This document shows positions 26,879-35,293 of a DNA stretch of 64,000 nt, one piece after another; the first letter of the stretch is position 1; every line of letters begins with the position of its first letter. The notes below the pieces were generated by a model. That model was not told the origin of the DNA and searched no databases. It saw only the letters and a program-made list of their open reading frames with translations. The stretch is from NCBI GenBank assembly GCA_002634385.1, contig NSJL01000011.1, positions 62,001 through 126,000 on the forward strand, in the 5' to 3' direction. Position numbers and translations under genes: made by a program. This DNA is from Nitrospira sp. Lineage in GTDB: Bacteria; Nitrospirota; Thermodesulfovibrionia; Thermodesulfovibrionales; Dissulfurispiraceae.

Positions 26879-28579
26879 CTACTCCTTTACGATTTTCTTC
26901 AGCACCGTTACCTCATTGCCTTTTTTATTATAGAACAACTCATCGCTAAGGCACCGCGCGATCCGTATGCCCCGGCCGTTCAGACGATGGGAGTCAAAGT
27001 CCGTCTCCTGTAACAGGAGGGTATCAAAGCCCGGCCCCTCATCGGCAACGGAGAGGAGCAGCAGCTCCTCTCCGTCCTGTTCTGCCAGGGAAAGAGTAAT
27101 CGTTATTCTCTTGCTGGTTTCCCTCTCCGTTTTCAGGAGATAGCCTTCATAATTGCCCTCCCGTACCAGACTGTTCTTCAGGTCGAGGTCGATATTCAGA
27201 TTGCCATGCTCGTATGCGTTCATCAGCACCTCCGTAAGAGAATTGACAAAGGCGCCCTTTAAGTCCTCGCCTGCGTCCACCGTCGACAGAAGACCCTCCA
27301 CCGCGGCGGTGGCCTTTGTCAGCTCCTCGAGTCGTGACTCGGCAACAAAGACCTTTTTCCATATCAGGGTATAATCAAGTTTCCTTAAAAAGATGAAGGT
27401 GACATCGTCATCAGGTTTTTCAACTTTACGCGCAAACCGGGAAGAGAGGTCGTCTTTGAAGGGAGAGAGGGTGAAATCACTCTCCAGGCAGTCCTGATAG
27501 AGGGCATCCCTGCTCCTGAAGCTTTCGCTCAGTCCATCGGTATGTACGAGGATCTTGCGGAAAGTGGAGATGTCGTGCCGTTCGATGGCCGCTTCGTCCA
27601 GGAACCTGACCAGGGGCACATTATTGCTCTTTATGCGCACCACCCCGCCGTCCGCAGCCTGGCAGAGCACCGGGGGCATGGAGAAGAGAGCTGCCTCCAT
27701 CGTCTCGCTGACCAGGTCGAGATACAAAAAAGAGGCGCTGACGATCTCGTCTTCGAGGAGCTCCCGCTTGATAAATTTCGTGTACCCCCGGATGAACCTC
27801 CCGAACTCGAAATCTCCTGTCTCCTTCATTTCATTGATAAGATAGTTGGCAAAGGAGGTGGAGAGAATCGAAGTGACAGAGGCGGAAAGTCCCTTTCCCA
27901 TGGCATCGGCGAGAAAAAGAACTATCTTTCCCTCCCCTACCTCCCGGACGGAGTAGCTGTCACCGCTCAGGATGTCGAGGGGTTTGTAATAGATACTGAT
28001 GACCCACTCCCCCCTTCTCCCCGCCGTGTCCACCACGTCGATTTTCCTGAGAAACAGGTCATTCCGTATGATGTTCAGCTCCTTCTTGAAGGCCCGCTCC
28101 TGTTGTGCGAAATGGTACTTTTCACGATATTTTAAAAGCTCCAGTTCCTGTTCCTGGGACTTGCGGGCGAGATTTTCGATGAGGGCACGCTGAACGGCGA
28201 TCTCAATGGCACCGAGGAGGTTATTGAAGCTGATGGGTTTCGCGGCAAACTGGGTGACACCGAGGTTGATGGCTTTGATCAGGAATTCCGTATCCATATA
28301 CGCAGTAATAAGGATAATCGGTACCTTGATATCGGTTCTCCGTATCTCCTCGATAAGGTCCAGACCGTTCATCCGGGGCATCAGGTTGTCCGTCAGGACA
28401 ATATCCACCGCGTTCTGCCTGAACTTCTCCAGGCCCTCCCTTCCGTCTTCGGCCAGGATAACCCGCTTAAAGAGGGGAGTAAGCATCTTCTCCATGATCC
28501 TGCGGGTTATTTCTTCATCCTCCGCATACAGGACGGTCAGGTCCCGGGTAAGTTCGGCCAATTGTCTTGCCTGCGTCAT
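26879..28579 (-). CDS. receiver - SpoIIE phosphatase - HATPase (partner-switching regulator)
   Basis: A 566-residue soluble protein. Residues 13-130 are a response-regulator receiver with acidic pocket (AEDEE), phospho-Asp 64 (VLTDNLMPRMNG) and Lys in FAAKPIS. Residues 140-180 form a coiled coil. Residues 190-400 are a SpoIIE/PP2C phosphatase (GDSYSVREVGEGKIVLFLAD with metal Asp, DAMGKGLSA, ILVHTDGLSES, DDDVTFIF). Residues 420-566 are an RsbW-type HATPase (SLTEVLMNAYEHG, VADEGPGFD, GRGIRIAR). One protein could thus both phosphorylate and dephosphorylate a STAS partner under control of phosphotransfer. The adjacent STAS gene is the obvious partner. It is divergent from the chemotaxis operon. 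Confidence 0.88.
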   Translation of the reverse strand: MTQARQLAELTRDLTVLYAEDEEITRRIMEKMLTPLFKRVILAEDGREGLEKFRQNAVDIVLTDNLMPRMNGLDLIEEIRRTDIKVPIILITAYMDTEFLIKAINLGVTQFAAKPISFNNLLGAIEIAVQRALIENLARKSQEQELELLKYREKYHFAQQERAFKKELNIIRNDLFLRKIDVVDTAGRRGEWVISIYYKPLDILSGDSYSVREVGEGKIVLFLADAMGKGLSASVTSILSTSFANYLINEMKETGDFEFGRFIRGYTKFIKRELLEDEIVSASFLYLDLVSETMEAALFSMPPVLCQAADGGVVRIKSNNVPLVRFLDEAAIERHDISTFRKILVHTDGLSESFRSRDALYQDCLESDFTLSPFKDDLSSRFARKVEKPDDDVTFIFLRKLDYTLIWKKVFVAESRLEELTKATAAVEGLLSTVDAGEDLKGAFVNSLTEVLMNAYEHGNLNIDLDLKNSLVREGNYEGYLLKTERETSKRITITLSLAEQDGEELLLLSVADEGPGFDTLLLQETDFDSHRLNGRGIRIARCLSDELFYNKKGNEVTVLKKIVKE

Positions 28580-28884
28580 GCGACATTATAGCAGAACAGC
28601 GGCGAGCGGTTGAACAGAACGGCAGGAAAAGATATGCGAGACCGGAAGGCGGACATTTCTCCCGGCAGGTGGTATAATCATCCGGAGCCGCACCCCGTGC
28701 ATTCGCTCCTCCCGTCCCCGGACCGTCGACGGAAAGGGGGCCGGGATTCTCCGCACCGGAAGCGGACTCGAAAAAGGAAAGAAAGAGGAATGCCCGGGCG
28801 AATAAGGGAGATTCGATCGCCATCAGCAACAATAGCGAGAGGACGGGGGAAGCGATGAGCAGAGAGGAGAAAGGGGAACAGAAA

Positions 28885-29772
28885 ATGGATACACTGAGCG
28901 ATATTACGCTCCTTGATGAGGTCAGGAAGAGGTTCGAAGCGCATCGGAAAGCACTCTACGACCTGAGAATGGTCACCCGGAAGCTGGAAGATGTCAACGA
29001 AAAGCTGCAGCAATCGGAGGCGTTAAAAAGCAATTTTCTTTCTAATATCCGGAATGAGATCAATAATCCGCTAGCATCTCTCCTCGTGCTCTCCCGGGAG
29101 CTCACCTATGGGAACTGCGAGACCGTTCAGGCCATCGGGAACACCCTCTATTCCGAGCTGTTCACTCTCGATTTTCAATTGAAAAACATCATCACCGCAG
29201 CGGAAATCGAAGCGGGAGAGACAGAGCTCGGCATCTCCCGTGTCGATATCGATACCCTGATGCGTCGCACCGTCGACTCCTTCGAGCACAGGGTTCAGGA
29301 GAAGAAGGTGACCGTTGCCTATGACTACCTTCCCGGACCGGACGACGGGAGCTTCTTCTGGACTGACCCCTCTAAATTCCAGACCATTTTTTCGAACCTC
29401 CTTGCCAATGCCATTGAATACAGCTACGAGGGCGGGCAGGTCGGCATAAAGGCATGGAGAAGCGATAAGCATTTGAACGTCATCGTGGAGGATTTCGGAG
29501 TGGGGCTCGACGAAGAGGAGGTCTCGGTTATCTTCGACAGGTTCCGGCAGCTCGATACCGGGTTATCGAGGCGACACAAGGGCCATGGACTGGGACTCAG
29601 CGTTACGAGTGCACTGGTGGATCTCCTTTACGGAACCGTTTCCGTCGTATGCAAAAGGGGGGAGGGCTGCATATTTACCCTCTTCCTGCCCGCTGCCGCT
29701 CCTCCCGCGGAAACGGGGACCACCTCGGCGGACGGGAACGAGTTCTTTTTCGAGGAAGGGGAGCGTTTCTGA
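28885..29772 (+). CDS. histidine-kinase-like protein lacking the phosphoacceptor histidine
   Basis: A 295-residue soluble protein. After a coiled coil (10-48) comes a helix matching the HisKA H-box, but it reads FLSNIRNEINNPLAS (51-65), with Asn 57 where the His should be. The ATPase domain looks intact: N-box FSNLLANAIEYSYEGG, G1 VEDFGVGLDEEEV, FDRFRQLDTG and GHGLGLSV. It may bind ATP and act as an allosteric or trans-phosphorylating partner rather than an autokinase. The start is ATG 28885 (AAGGGG 8 bases ahead). ATG 28855 is in frame. It is first in the chemotaxis operon, 5 bases before cheD. Confidence 0.85.
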   Translation: MDTLSDITLLDEVRKRFEAHRKALYDLRMVTRKLEDVNEKLQQSEALKSNFLSNIRNEINNPLASLLVLSRELTYGNCETVQAIGNTLYSELFTLDFQLKNIITAAEIEAGETELGISRVDIDTLMRRTVDSFEHRVQEKKVTVAYDYLPGPDDGSFFWTDPSKFQTIFSNLLANAIEYSYEGGQVGIKAWRSDKHLNVIVEDFGVGLDEEEVSVIFDRFRQLDTGLSRRHKGHGLGLSVTSALVDLLYGTVSVVCKRGEGCIFTLFLPAAAPPAETGTTSADGNEFFFEEGERF

Positions 29773-29777
29773 CATCG

Positions 29778-30278
29778 ATGCTGCCAGACACCTCAGAGAC
29801 CAGAAAAGAACACTACCTGTACCCGGGCATGCTCTTCGCCTCTCCGCAGCCGCATACCGTCACCACCGTCCTGGGTTCGTGCATATCGGTCTGCCTGTGG
29901 GACCCCGTTCTGCGGGTGGGAGGGATCAATCACTATATGCTCGCCCTGTGGAACGGCGAGGGATTGCCCTCCCCGAAATACGGGAACATTGCCATCCCGA
30001 AACTCATCGAAAAAATGCTCGCCATGGGGTCGCGCAAGGAAAATCTGCAGGCGAAAGTCTTCGGGGGCGCCGCCGTGATACAGGCCTCGAACGGACTGAT
30101 GAATGTAGGGGAACGCAACATCATCCTGGCGGAAGACATGCTCCAGGAAGAACAAATCCCTGTGGTAGGCATCGATGTGGGCGGGCACCTCGGACGCAAG
30201 CTGTTGTTCCATACGGAGTCGGGAGAGGTCTTCCTCAAGAAACTCAAGGGAGCACGACTCGGACCCCAGGGCGTGTAG
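29778..30278 (+). CDS. cheD: chemoreceptor glutamine deamidase CheD
   Basis: Deamidates glutamines of methyl-accepting receptors, and can modulate CheA activity. The product is 166 residues from ATG 29778, which follows GAGGAAGGGGAG. It contains the catalytic Cys in VTTVLGSCISVCLWD (about 33-47), the His in GGINHYMLAL, then AKVFGGAAV and GERNIILAEDML with VVGIDVGGHLGRKLLFHTESG near the end, all family motifs. No cheC is present in the window. Confidence 0.93.
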   Translation: MLPDTSETRKEHYLYPGMLFASPQPHTVTTVLGSCISVCLWDPVLRVGGINHYMLALWNGEGLPSPKYGNIAIPKLIEKMLAMGSRKENLQAKVFGGAAVIQASNGLMNVGERNIILAEDMLQEEQIPVVGIDVGGHLGRKLLFHTESGEVFLKKLKGARLGPQGV

Positions 30279-30715
30279 GCAGCCACAGGCGACCCCCGTG
30301 CCCCTTACCGTCTGACCCAGAAAGCCGGGGCCCCCTATGCACACGGATACGGTGATAAACCGGATATAAAACACTCTTGTATTCTTCTGTAGGTAATATG
30401 CTTATTCCTGTGTGAGGAATATGCCGCTTGTTTCTCCTCAACCCGGTAGGATACAATTCAGCGCACTGCCGCTCAACGGAGCCTGCGGGAGAGGGGCGCG
30501 CTCAAGAGAACGGGAAAGGGGAACAGGGCAAGAGAATTTCTTATTCTGAACCGCCCCCTGAGAGCATACGTATGAGTGAAAGCTTTTTTTCTTCCGCTAT
30601 GTACAATTGACTTCCGGGACTCCTATGAAATAGTGTTCTATCTCTTGGAGATATTTTTCAGACCTATCATCCTCCTCATTGGGAGACTGGAAACCGTGCA
30701 GAACAGGAATATCTC
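30279..30715. other. 437-base gap between cheD and the first receptor gene
   Basis: No open frame with a family match and no recognised RNA is seen. TTGACT (30608-30613) with an A/T-rich stretch 17-18 bases downstream could be a weak promoter for the receptor gene, but no good -10 follows. A GC-rich tract at 30460-30560 has local hairpin potential. It lacks the conserved GEMM motifs found at 24.3 kb. Confidence 0.4.
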
Positions 30716-32051
30716 ATGATAAAGGAAGGCAAAGAACATTCGAACGACCTGCTTTTTCTGTACCTGCCCCGTTATAAACGCATCTTTCCCCTCTACACAG
30801 CCCTGGCAGCGTTCCTCACCTGGATCACAATGACGCTTTTCCATGACTCTACGCATCAGTTTCTTATCCGGTTACTCGGGCCGTCCTTCAGCGATGCCTG
30901 CTATGCAGCGTTATGGGTGGCGTTCATGTCTCTTGTTTTTCTTATGGTTACCATCAAGTGGTCGGGAAAGCCCCTTGCCGCGATTGCGGAACGGGAAAAG
31001 GAGATCATGGAGACGTACCTGTCCGACGACGGACAGTTCAAAAGACGCCTCCATAAACTGTCCTCGTATTTCGGCTCACAGCAGGAAATGAACACGCTCA
31101 TCGGGAAGCACCTGGAAGATGTGGTGCGGGAGACCGATGAAGCGGCTCACCGGATCATCGAACAGGCGCAAGGGGTGGATCATGACCTCTCTGACGGAAA
31201 CTCTTGCCGCCCTGCGCAGCAGGAGCGAGGAGCTTGCGCGTCATTCTCATGGAACGCTGGAGGAGAACGAGCAGGCCATCTCCATTCTCCGGCAGTATAT
31301 CGACAAGCGCATGGTCGATCTGGACAAGGACTTCAAGATCGTTCACGACCTGACCGAGAGAGCGGGCTCCATGACAAAACTGGTGGAACTGCTCAAGGAT
31401 ATCAGTGATAAAACGAACCTCCTTGCCCTGAACGCGGCCATCGAGGCGGCCCGGGCCGGGGAGCAGGGGCGGGGTTTTGCCGTGGTTGCCGATGAGGTGA
31501 GGAAACTCTCCCATCAATCCGAACAGGCCGCGAACCAGATCGGGGAAGCAATTATCGCCATGGCTACGGGAGTGAAAACGAGTTTCGCCGATAAGCTGAA
31601 TCAGTTGACCCACAAGAAGGAAACGGAGCTTCTCGAGTTCCTCGAATCCCAGCTTACTGCCCTGCAATGGAGCTATAAGCAGCTGGATAAACTCAATGGA
31701 AGTATTCTTGAACAGGTGGAAATCAGTTCCGGTGAGGTATCGCGGCAGGTCCTGGAGTTGCTGGCAAACATACAGTTCCAGGACATCACCCGCCAGCAGA
31801 TCGAACACGTTTCCCGGACGCTGCACCACACGAGTGATTATATCCGGCAGCTTTCGGACTGCATCCAAAGGCCGGAATGCTGCGGTCCCCACTGTACCAT
31901 CCCCGATTTCAGCATCGATGATGTCTTTACGTTCTATGTTATGGAAAAACAGCGCTATATTCACCATGAAGTGAGCGGCATCCATGGCGGGGACGCAGCG
32001 GAAAAGGGGAAAAAAGGCACCTCCGGGGGAGGAGGGGTAGAGTTTTTCTGA
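30716..32051 (+). pseudogene. methyl-accepting chemotaxis protein gene split by a frameshift
   Basis: Two frames together make one receptor. Frame A (from ATG 30716) encodes two membrane helices (LYTALAAFLTWITMTLF and ALWVAFMSLVFLMVTI, about residues 22-38 and 63-79) with little periplasmic loop, then a cytoplasmic helix up to [11 protein letters not shown]. It runs out of frame near 31170-31180 and stops at 31408. Frame B continues the receptor from [11 protein letters not shown] at 31182. A net one-base shift is needed to join them. It could be a real mutation or a sequencing error. Gene order (cheD upstream, cheY 38 bases downstream) supports a former or conditional receptor. Confidence 0.8.
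31182..32051 (+). CDS. cytoplasmic signalling half of the split receptor, with its own start
   Basis: ATG 31182 is preceded by AAGGGG at 7-base spacing, so this 289-residue piece could be made as a soluble receptor. It holds the conserved hairpin tip [23 protein letters not shown] (about 70-92), [18 protein letters not shown] and a C-terminal helical region with [17 protein letters not shown], followed by a short Cys-bearing segment and a Gly-rich end. Such a domain normally binds CheA and CheW. Whether it is expressed alone is unknown. Confidence 0.6.
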   Translation: MTSLTETLAALRSRSEELARHSHGTLEENEQAISILRQYIDKRMVDLDKDFKIVHDLTERAGSMTKLVELLKDISDKTNLLALNAAIEAARAGEQGRGFAVVADEVRKLSHQSEQAANQIGEAIIAMATGVKTSFADKLNQLTHKKETELLEFLESQLTALQWSYKQLDKLNGSILEQVEISSGEVSRQVLELLANIQFQDITRQQIEHVSRTLHHTSDYIRQLSDCIQRPECCGPHCTIPDFSIDDVFTFYVMEKQRYIHHEVSGIHGGDAAEKGKKGTSGGGGVEFF

Positions 32052-32088
32052 GACGTAAGGGAAAGATGCATCAGGGAGGAAAAGAAAC

Positions 32089-32457
32089 ATGGCAAAAACG
32101 ATACTGGTGATCGACGACTCCGCTTCTGTGCGGCAGGTGGTCGGAATTACCCTCAAGAAGGCGGGATACGAGGTGATCGAGGCCTCCGATGGGAAAGACG
32201 CCCTCGGCAAGCTGACCGGGCAGAAGATTCATTTGATGATCTGTGACGTCAATATGCCGAATATGGACGGGATCTCTTTTCTCAAAGCGGTGAAACAGCA
32301 GGCGAACTATCGCTTCACCCCTATTATCATGCTCACCACCGAATCACAGGAAGCCAAGAAACAGGAAGGCAGGGCCGCGGGCGCAAAGGCGTGGGTCGTC
32401 AAGCCCTTCAAGCCCGAACAGATGCTCGAAGCTGTGGCGAAACTGATCCTGCCCTAA
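32089..32457 (+). CDS. cheY: CheY-type response regulator
   Basis: A 122-residue stand-alone receiver with acidic residues D9-D10 (LVIDDSA), phospho-Asp 53 (MICDVNMPNMDG), the switch Thr in MLTTES and Lys 105 (VVKPFKPEQ). It would take phosphate from CheA and act on the motor or another output. GGGAGG precedes the ATG. It lies 38 bases after the split receptor. Confidence 0.93.
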   Translation: MAKTILVIDDSASVRQVVGITLKKAGYEVIEASDGKDALGKLTGQKIHLMICDVNMPNMDGISFLKAVKQQANYRFTPIIMLTTESQEAKKQEGRAAGAKAWVVKPFKPEQMLEAVAKLILP

Positions 32458-32548
32458 CCCGCGCTTTACCACCGGAGAAGAGCGGCAGGCGGGCAATCCC
32501 GGAAGAGGCTGCCCCTCAGGTTCCCGGATTTGGAAAGGAGGTATCTTC

Positions 32549-32845
32549 ATGGCAGCTGGTACGGAAAAACGGGACGGTGCCCGTATGGTATGCATAGAGA
32601 ATGACATGACAATTCTCAATGCCGCCGCACTGAAGAAGCTCTTACTCGACAGCCTGGATAGCGTTCCCGGGCTCCTTCTCGATCTTTCCCGGGTAGGAGA
32701 AATGGATACTTCGGGATTCCAGTTGCTGGTCCTCATCAAAAGAGAGGCGCAGGTAACGGGAAAGGGCTTCAGAATCGCATCCGTCAGTCCGGCAGTGGAA
32801 GCGGTGCTGGACCTGTACGCAATGAAAGATTTTTTCGGCCTATAA
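32549..32845 (+). CDS. STAS-domain protein in the chemotaxis operon
   Basis: A 98-residue SpoIIAA-like protein: MTILNAAALKKLLLDSL, then LLLDLSRVGEMDTSGFQLLVLIKREA with the phosphorylatable Ser in DTSG (about residue 53), and KGFRIASVSPAVEAVLDLYAM. Strong ribosome site AAAGGAGG. Placement between cheY and cheA (10 bases before the cheA start) suggests a role in the same pathway, perhaps as a target of a partner-switching kinase such as the SpoIIE/HATPase protein 4 kb away. This link is an inference. Confidence 0.85.
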   Translation: MAAGTEKRDGARMVCIENDMTILNAAALKKLLLDSLDSVPGLLLDLSRVGEMDTSGFQLLVLIKREAQVTGKGFRIASVSPAVEAVLDLYAMKDFFGL

Positions 32846-32855
32846 GGAGTTGCCC

Positions 32856-35075
32856 ATGGATTTGGAGCAGGATGGTATCAGACAGACGTTTATCATAGAG
32901 TCCCGTGAACTGCTTCAGGATATGGAGAATGCTCTGCTCAGCCTGGAAGCATCCCCCCGCGACAGCGACGCAATCAACGCCCTCTTCCGTGCTGCCCACA
33001 CTATAAAGGGCTCCGCAGGTATTGTCGGGATAGACGCTGTGGAAAGGTTCACCCATGGAGTCGAAAGCCTGTTGGAACGGGTGCGCCAGGGAGAGGTTTC
33101 CGTCACCGGCGATCTGATCGAGCTCCTTTTGAAGTGCCGCGACCACATTGTCTGCCTGGTGGATGGTGCCGCCTCCGGTGACCCCGCCGGGGGGAACCGT
33201 GAGGCATACAGTGCGGGAGAGGGTCTCTCCGCACAGGTGCAGGCGTACCTGAAGCGGGAGGCGGTGCACCTTTCAGAGACCACAGGGACACAGGCCGCAG
33301 CTCCGGAGGAGCACCCCGGAAGAGACAATGCAGGAGCCGCTCCCGGGGATGACACTGCCGCCTGCAACCCGGGAACCTCCCAGAACTGGCATATCTCCCT
33401 GCGGTTCGGACCCAACGTTCTCCGCGACGGAATGGACCCCCTCTCCTTCATCACCTATCTTTCCCGTCTCGGAGAAATCGTCTGCCTTACCACTCTCATC
33501 GAGGGGATTCCCCCTACAGCGGAAATGGACCCCGAAAGCTGTTACCTTGGCTTTGAAATTGACTTCAAAAGCGATTTCGACAAGAAGGCGATCGAGGACG
33601 TATTCGAATTCGTACAGGAGGAGTGCACCATCAGCATACTCCCTCCCCACAGCAAGACCGGGGAATACATCCGCCTTATACAAGACCTGCCCGAAGACCC
33701 GATGCTGCTGGGAGAGCTGCTCATCAAAGGCGGAGCCCTGACGAGATCGGAACTGGAGGAGGCACTCCGGGTGCAATCCATCGCGGAAGAGCGGGGAGCG
33801 GAACAGAAACCGCATATCGGAGAAATCCTGGTGCAGGAAGGAGTCGTCCACCAGCCGGTGGTCGATGCGGCTGTCGAGAAGCAGAAGAAATCGTTGGAAC
33901 ATAAGGCGCAGGAGGGGCAGACCATCCGTATCGATACGGGTAAGCTGGATCATCTCATCAATCTCGTGGGAGAGCTGGTCATCGCCGGGGCCAATATCAA
34001 TCAGCAGGCACAAAGGCTCCACGATGCGGATCTGAGCGAGTCCGCATCGGTCATATCCCGGCTCATCGAGGAGATCAGGGACAGGGCCATGAAAGTACGC
34101 ATGGTGCCCATCGGGGATACCTTCAACCGCTTTCACCGGGTAATACGCGATATCAACCGGGAGTCAGGGAAAGATATCGAATTGGTGATAAGCGGCGGCG
34201 ATACGGAGCTCGATAAAAACGTTGTGGAGAGGATCGGAGACCCCCTCATGCACCTGGTGCGGAACTCCGCGGATCACGGCATCGAAAAGCCGGAAGTCCG
34301 CTCTGCGAGGGGAAAATCCCCGAAGGGGACCATCCGGTTGAATGCCTATCATGACGCGGGAAGCATCGTCATCGAGGTAAGCGATGATGGAAACGGGCTG
34401 AACAGGGAGAAGATCCTGAGGAAGGCCGTCGAGAGGGGGATTGCAGCACCCAACCAGAACCTTTCCGACAGGGAGGTGTTCCGGTTCATCTTCGAAGCGG
34501 GGTTCTCCACCGCGGACCAGGTGACCAGGCTGTCCGGGCGCGGAGTAGGGATGGATGTGGTCAGAAAGAATATCGAGGCACTCCGGGGGTCCGTTGAGGT
34601 GGAGAGCAGAGAGGCGGCGGGGACCGCGGTCCTGATCAGACTTCCCCTCACTCTCGCGATCATCGACGGGTTCCTCGTAAGGGTGGGCACCTCCTTCTAT
34701 GTCGTTCCCCTCGATATGGTAGTGGAGTGCATGGAGCTTGCGGAGACGGACCGCAGGGCATCGAGCAGGCGCCATTACATCAACCTCAGGGGAGAGGTGC
34801 TTTCCTACGTGCGGCTCAGGGAGATCTTCCATGAAAAAGCTGCGGTTTCGCGTTATGAGAATATCGTTGTCGTTCAGTATGCCGGCCGTAAAACGGGGCT
34901 TGTAGTGGACACCCTTCACGGCGAAGTGCAGGCAGTCATCAAGTCGCTGGGAAAGCTGTACCGGGAAGTGGAGGGAATATCGGGCGCCACCATTTTGGGG
35001 GATGGGACGGTCGCCCTCATCATCGATGTACCGCATCTCGTCAAATCGGTGGAAAGGGAGGAGATGAAGGTTTAA
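32856..35075 (+). CDS. cheA: chemotaxis histidine kinase CheA
   Basis: Central kinase of the array. It is 739 residues from ATG 32856 (AAGGAG six bases ahead). The Hpt domain has phospho-His 48 (FRAAHTIKGSAG). Around 180-265 lies a domain of the ISLRFGPNVLRDGMDP type found in long CheA proteins. A dimerisation helix (IRIDTGKLDHLINLVGELVI) precedes the ATPase with N-box LVRNSADHGIEKP (about 466), VSDDGNGL (508) and GRGVGMDVV (561). The CheW-like domain starts near 600. All catalytic boxes are intact. It would phosphorylate the CheY and CheB encoded nearby. Confidence 0.96.
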   Translation: MDLEQDGIRQTFIIESRELLQDMENALLSLEASPRDSDAINALFRAAHTIKGSAGIVGIDAVERFTHGVESLLERVRQGEVSVTGDLIELLLKCRDHIVCLVDGAASGDPAGGNREAYSAGEGLSAQVQAYLKREAVHLSETTGTQAAAPEEHPGRDNAGAAPGDDTAACNPGTSQNWHISLRFGPNVLRDGMDPLSFITYLSRLGEIVCLTTLIEGIPPTAEMDPESCYLGFEIDFKSDFDKKAIEDVFEFVQEECTISILPPHSKTGEYIRLIQDLPEDPMLLGELLIKGGALTRSELEEALRVQSIAEERGAEQKPHIGEILVQEGVVHQPVVDAAVEKQKKSLEHKAQEGQTIRIDTGKLDHLINLVGELVIAGANINQQAQRLHDADLSESASVISRLIEEIRDRAMKVRMVPIGDTFNRFHRVIRDINRESGKDIELVISGGDTELDKNVVERIGDPLMHLVRNSADHGIEKPEVRSARGKSPKGTIRLNAYHDAGSIVIEVSDDGNGLNREKILRKAVERGIAAPNQNLSDREVFRFIFEAGFSTADQVTRLSGRGVGMDVVRKNIEALRGSVEVESREAAGTAVLIRLPLTLAIIDGFLVRVGTSFYVVPLDMVVECMELAETDRRASSRRHYINLRGEVLSYVRLREIFHEKAAVSRYENIVVVQYAGRKTGLVVDTLHGEVQAVIKSLGKLYREVEGISGATILGDGTVALIIDVPHLVKSVEREEMKV

Positions 35076-35139
35076 AAAGGGGGTTTCCTAAGGGGGAATA
35101 CAAAACCGCCTTTACAGGACAAAAACCAAGGAGGGCTCT

Positions 35140-35292
35140 ATGCAGTGGTATTGCAATCTTAGTAGCAGCACCAGACTCGTCTCGGGATTTCTTCTTGCAG
35201 CGCTCATCGGTATCGGCAACGCAGCCACGATCGGCATGAGGGACGGGAAACCTCATGAAATCAACACAGCCCCGGCAGGCAGGGAGGGATAA
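35140..35292 (+). pseudogene. N-terminal stub of a chemoreceptor
   Basis: A 50-codon frame with an excellent ribosome site (AAGGAGGG) starts MQWYCNLSSSTRLVSGFLLA, the usual N-terminus and first membrane helix of methyl-accepting proteins (compare MKxxxxLSxxTKLxxGFxxx). It ends abruptly in unrelated residues and a TAA at 35290-35292, one base before the ATG of the intact receptor. The periplasmic and signalling parts are missing. It is either a decayed receptor or now a short leader peptide translated just ahead of the next gene. Confidence 0.6.
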
Positions 35293-35293
35293 G

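Noticed and set aside
30460-30600. Possible second riboswitch before the split receptor gene
   Set aside because: GC-rich with local hairpins, but it lacks the GEMM core motifs and no other riboswitch class fits.
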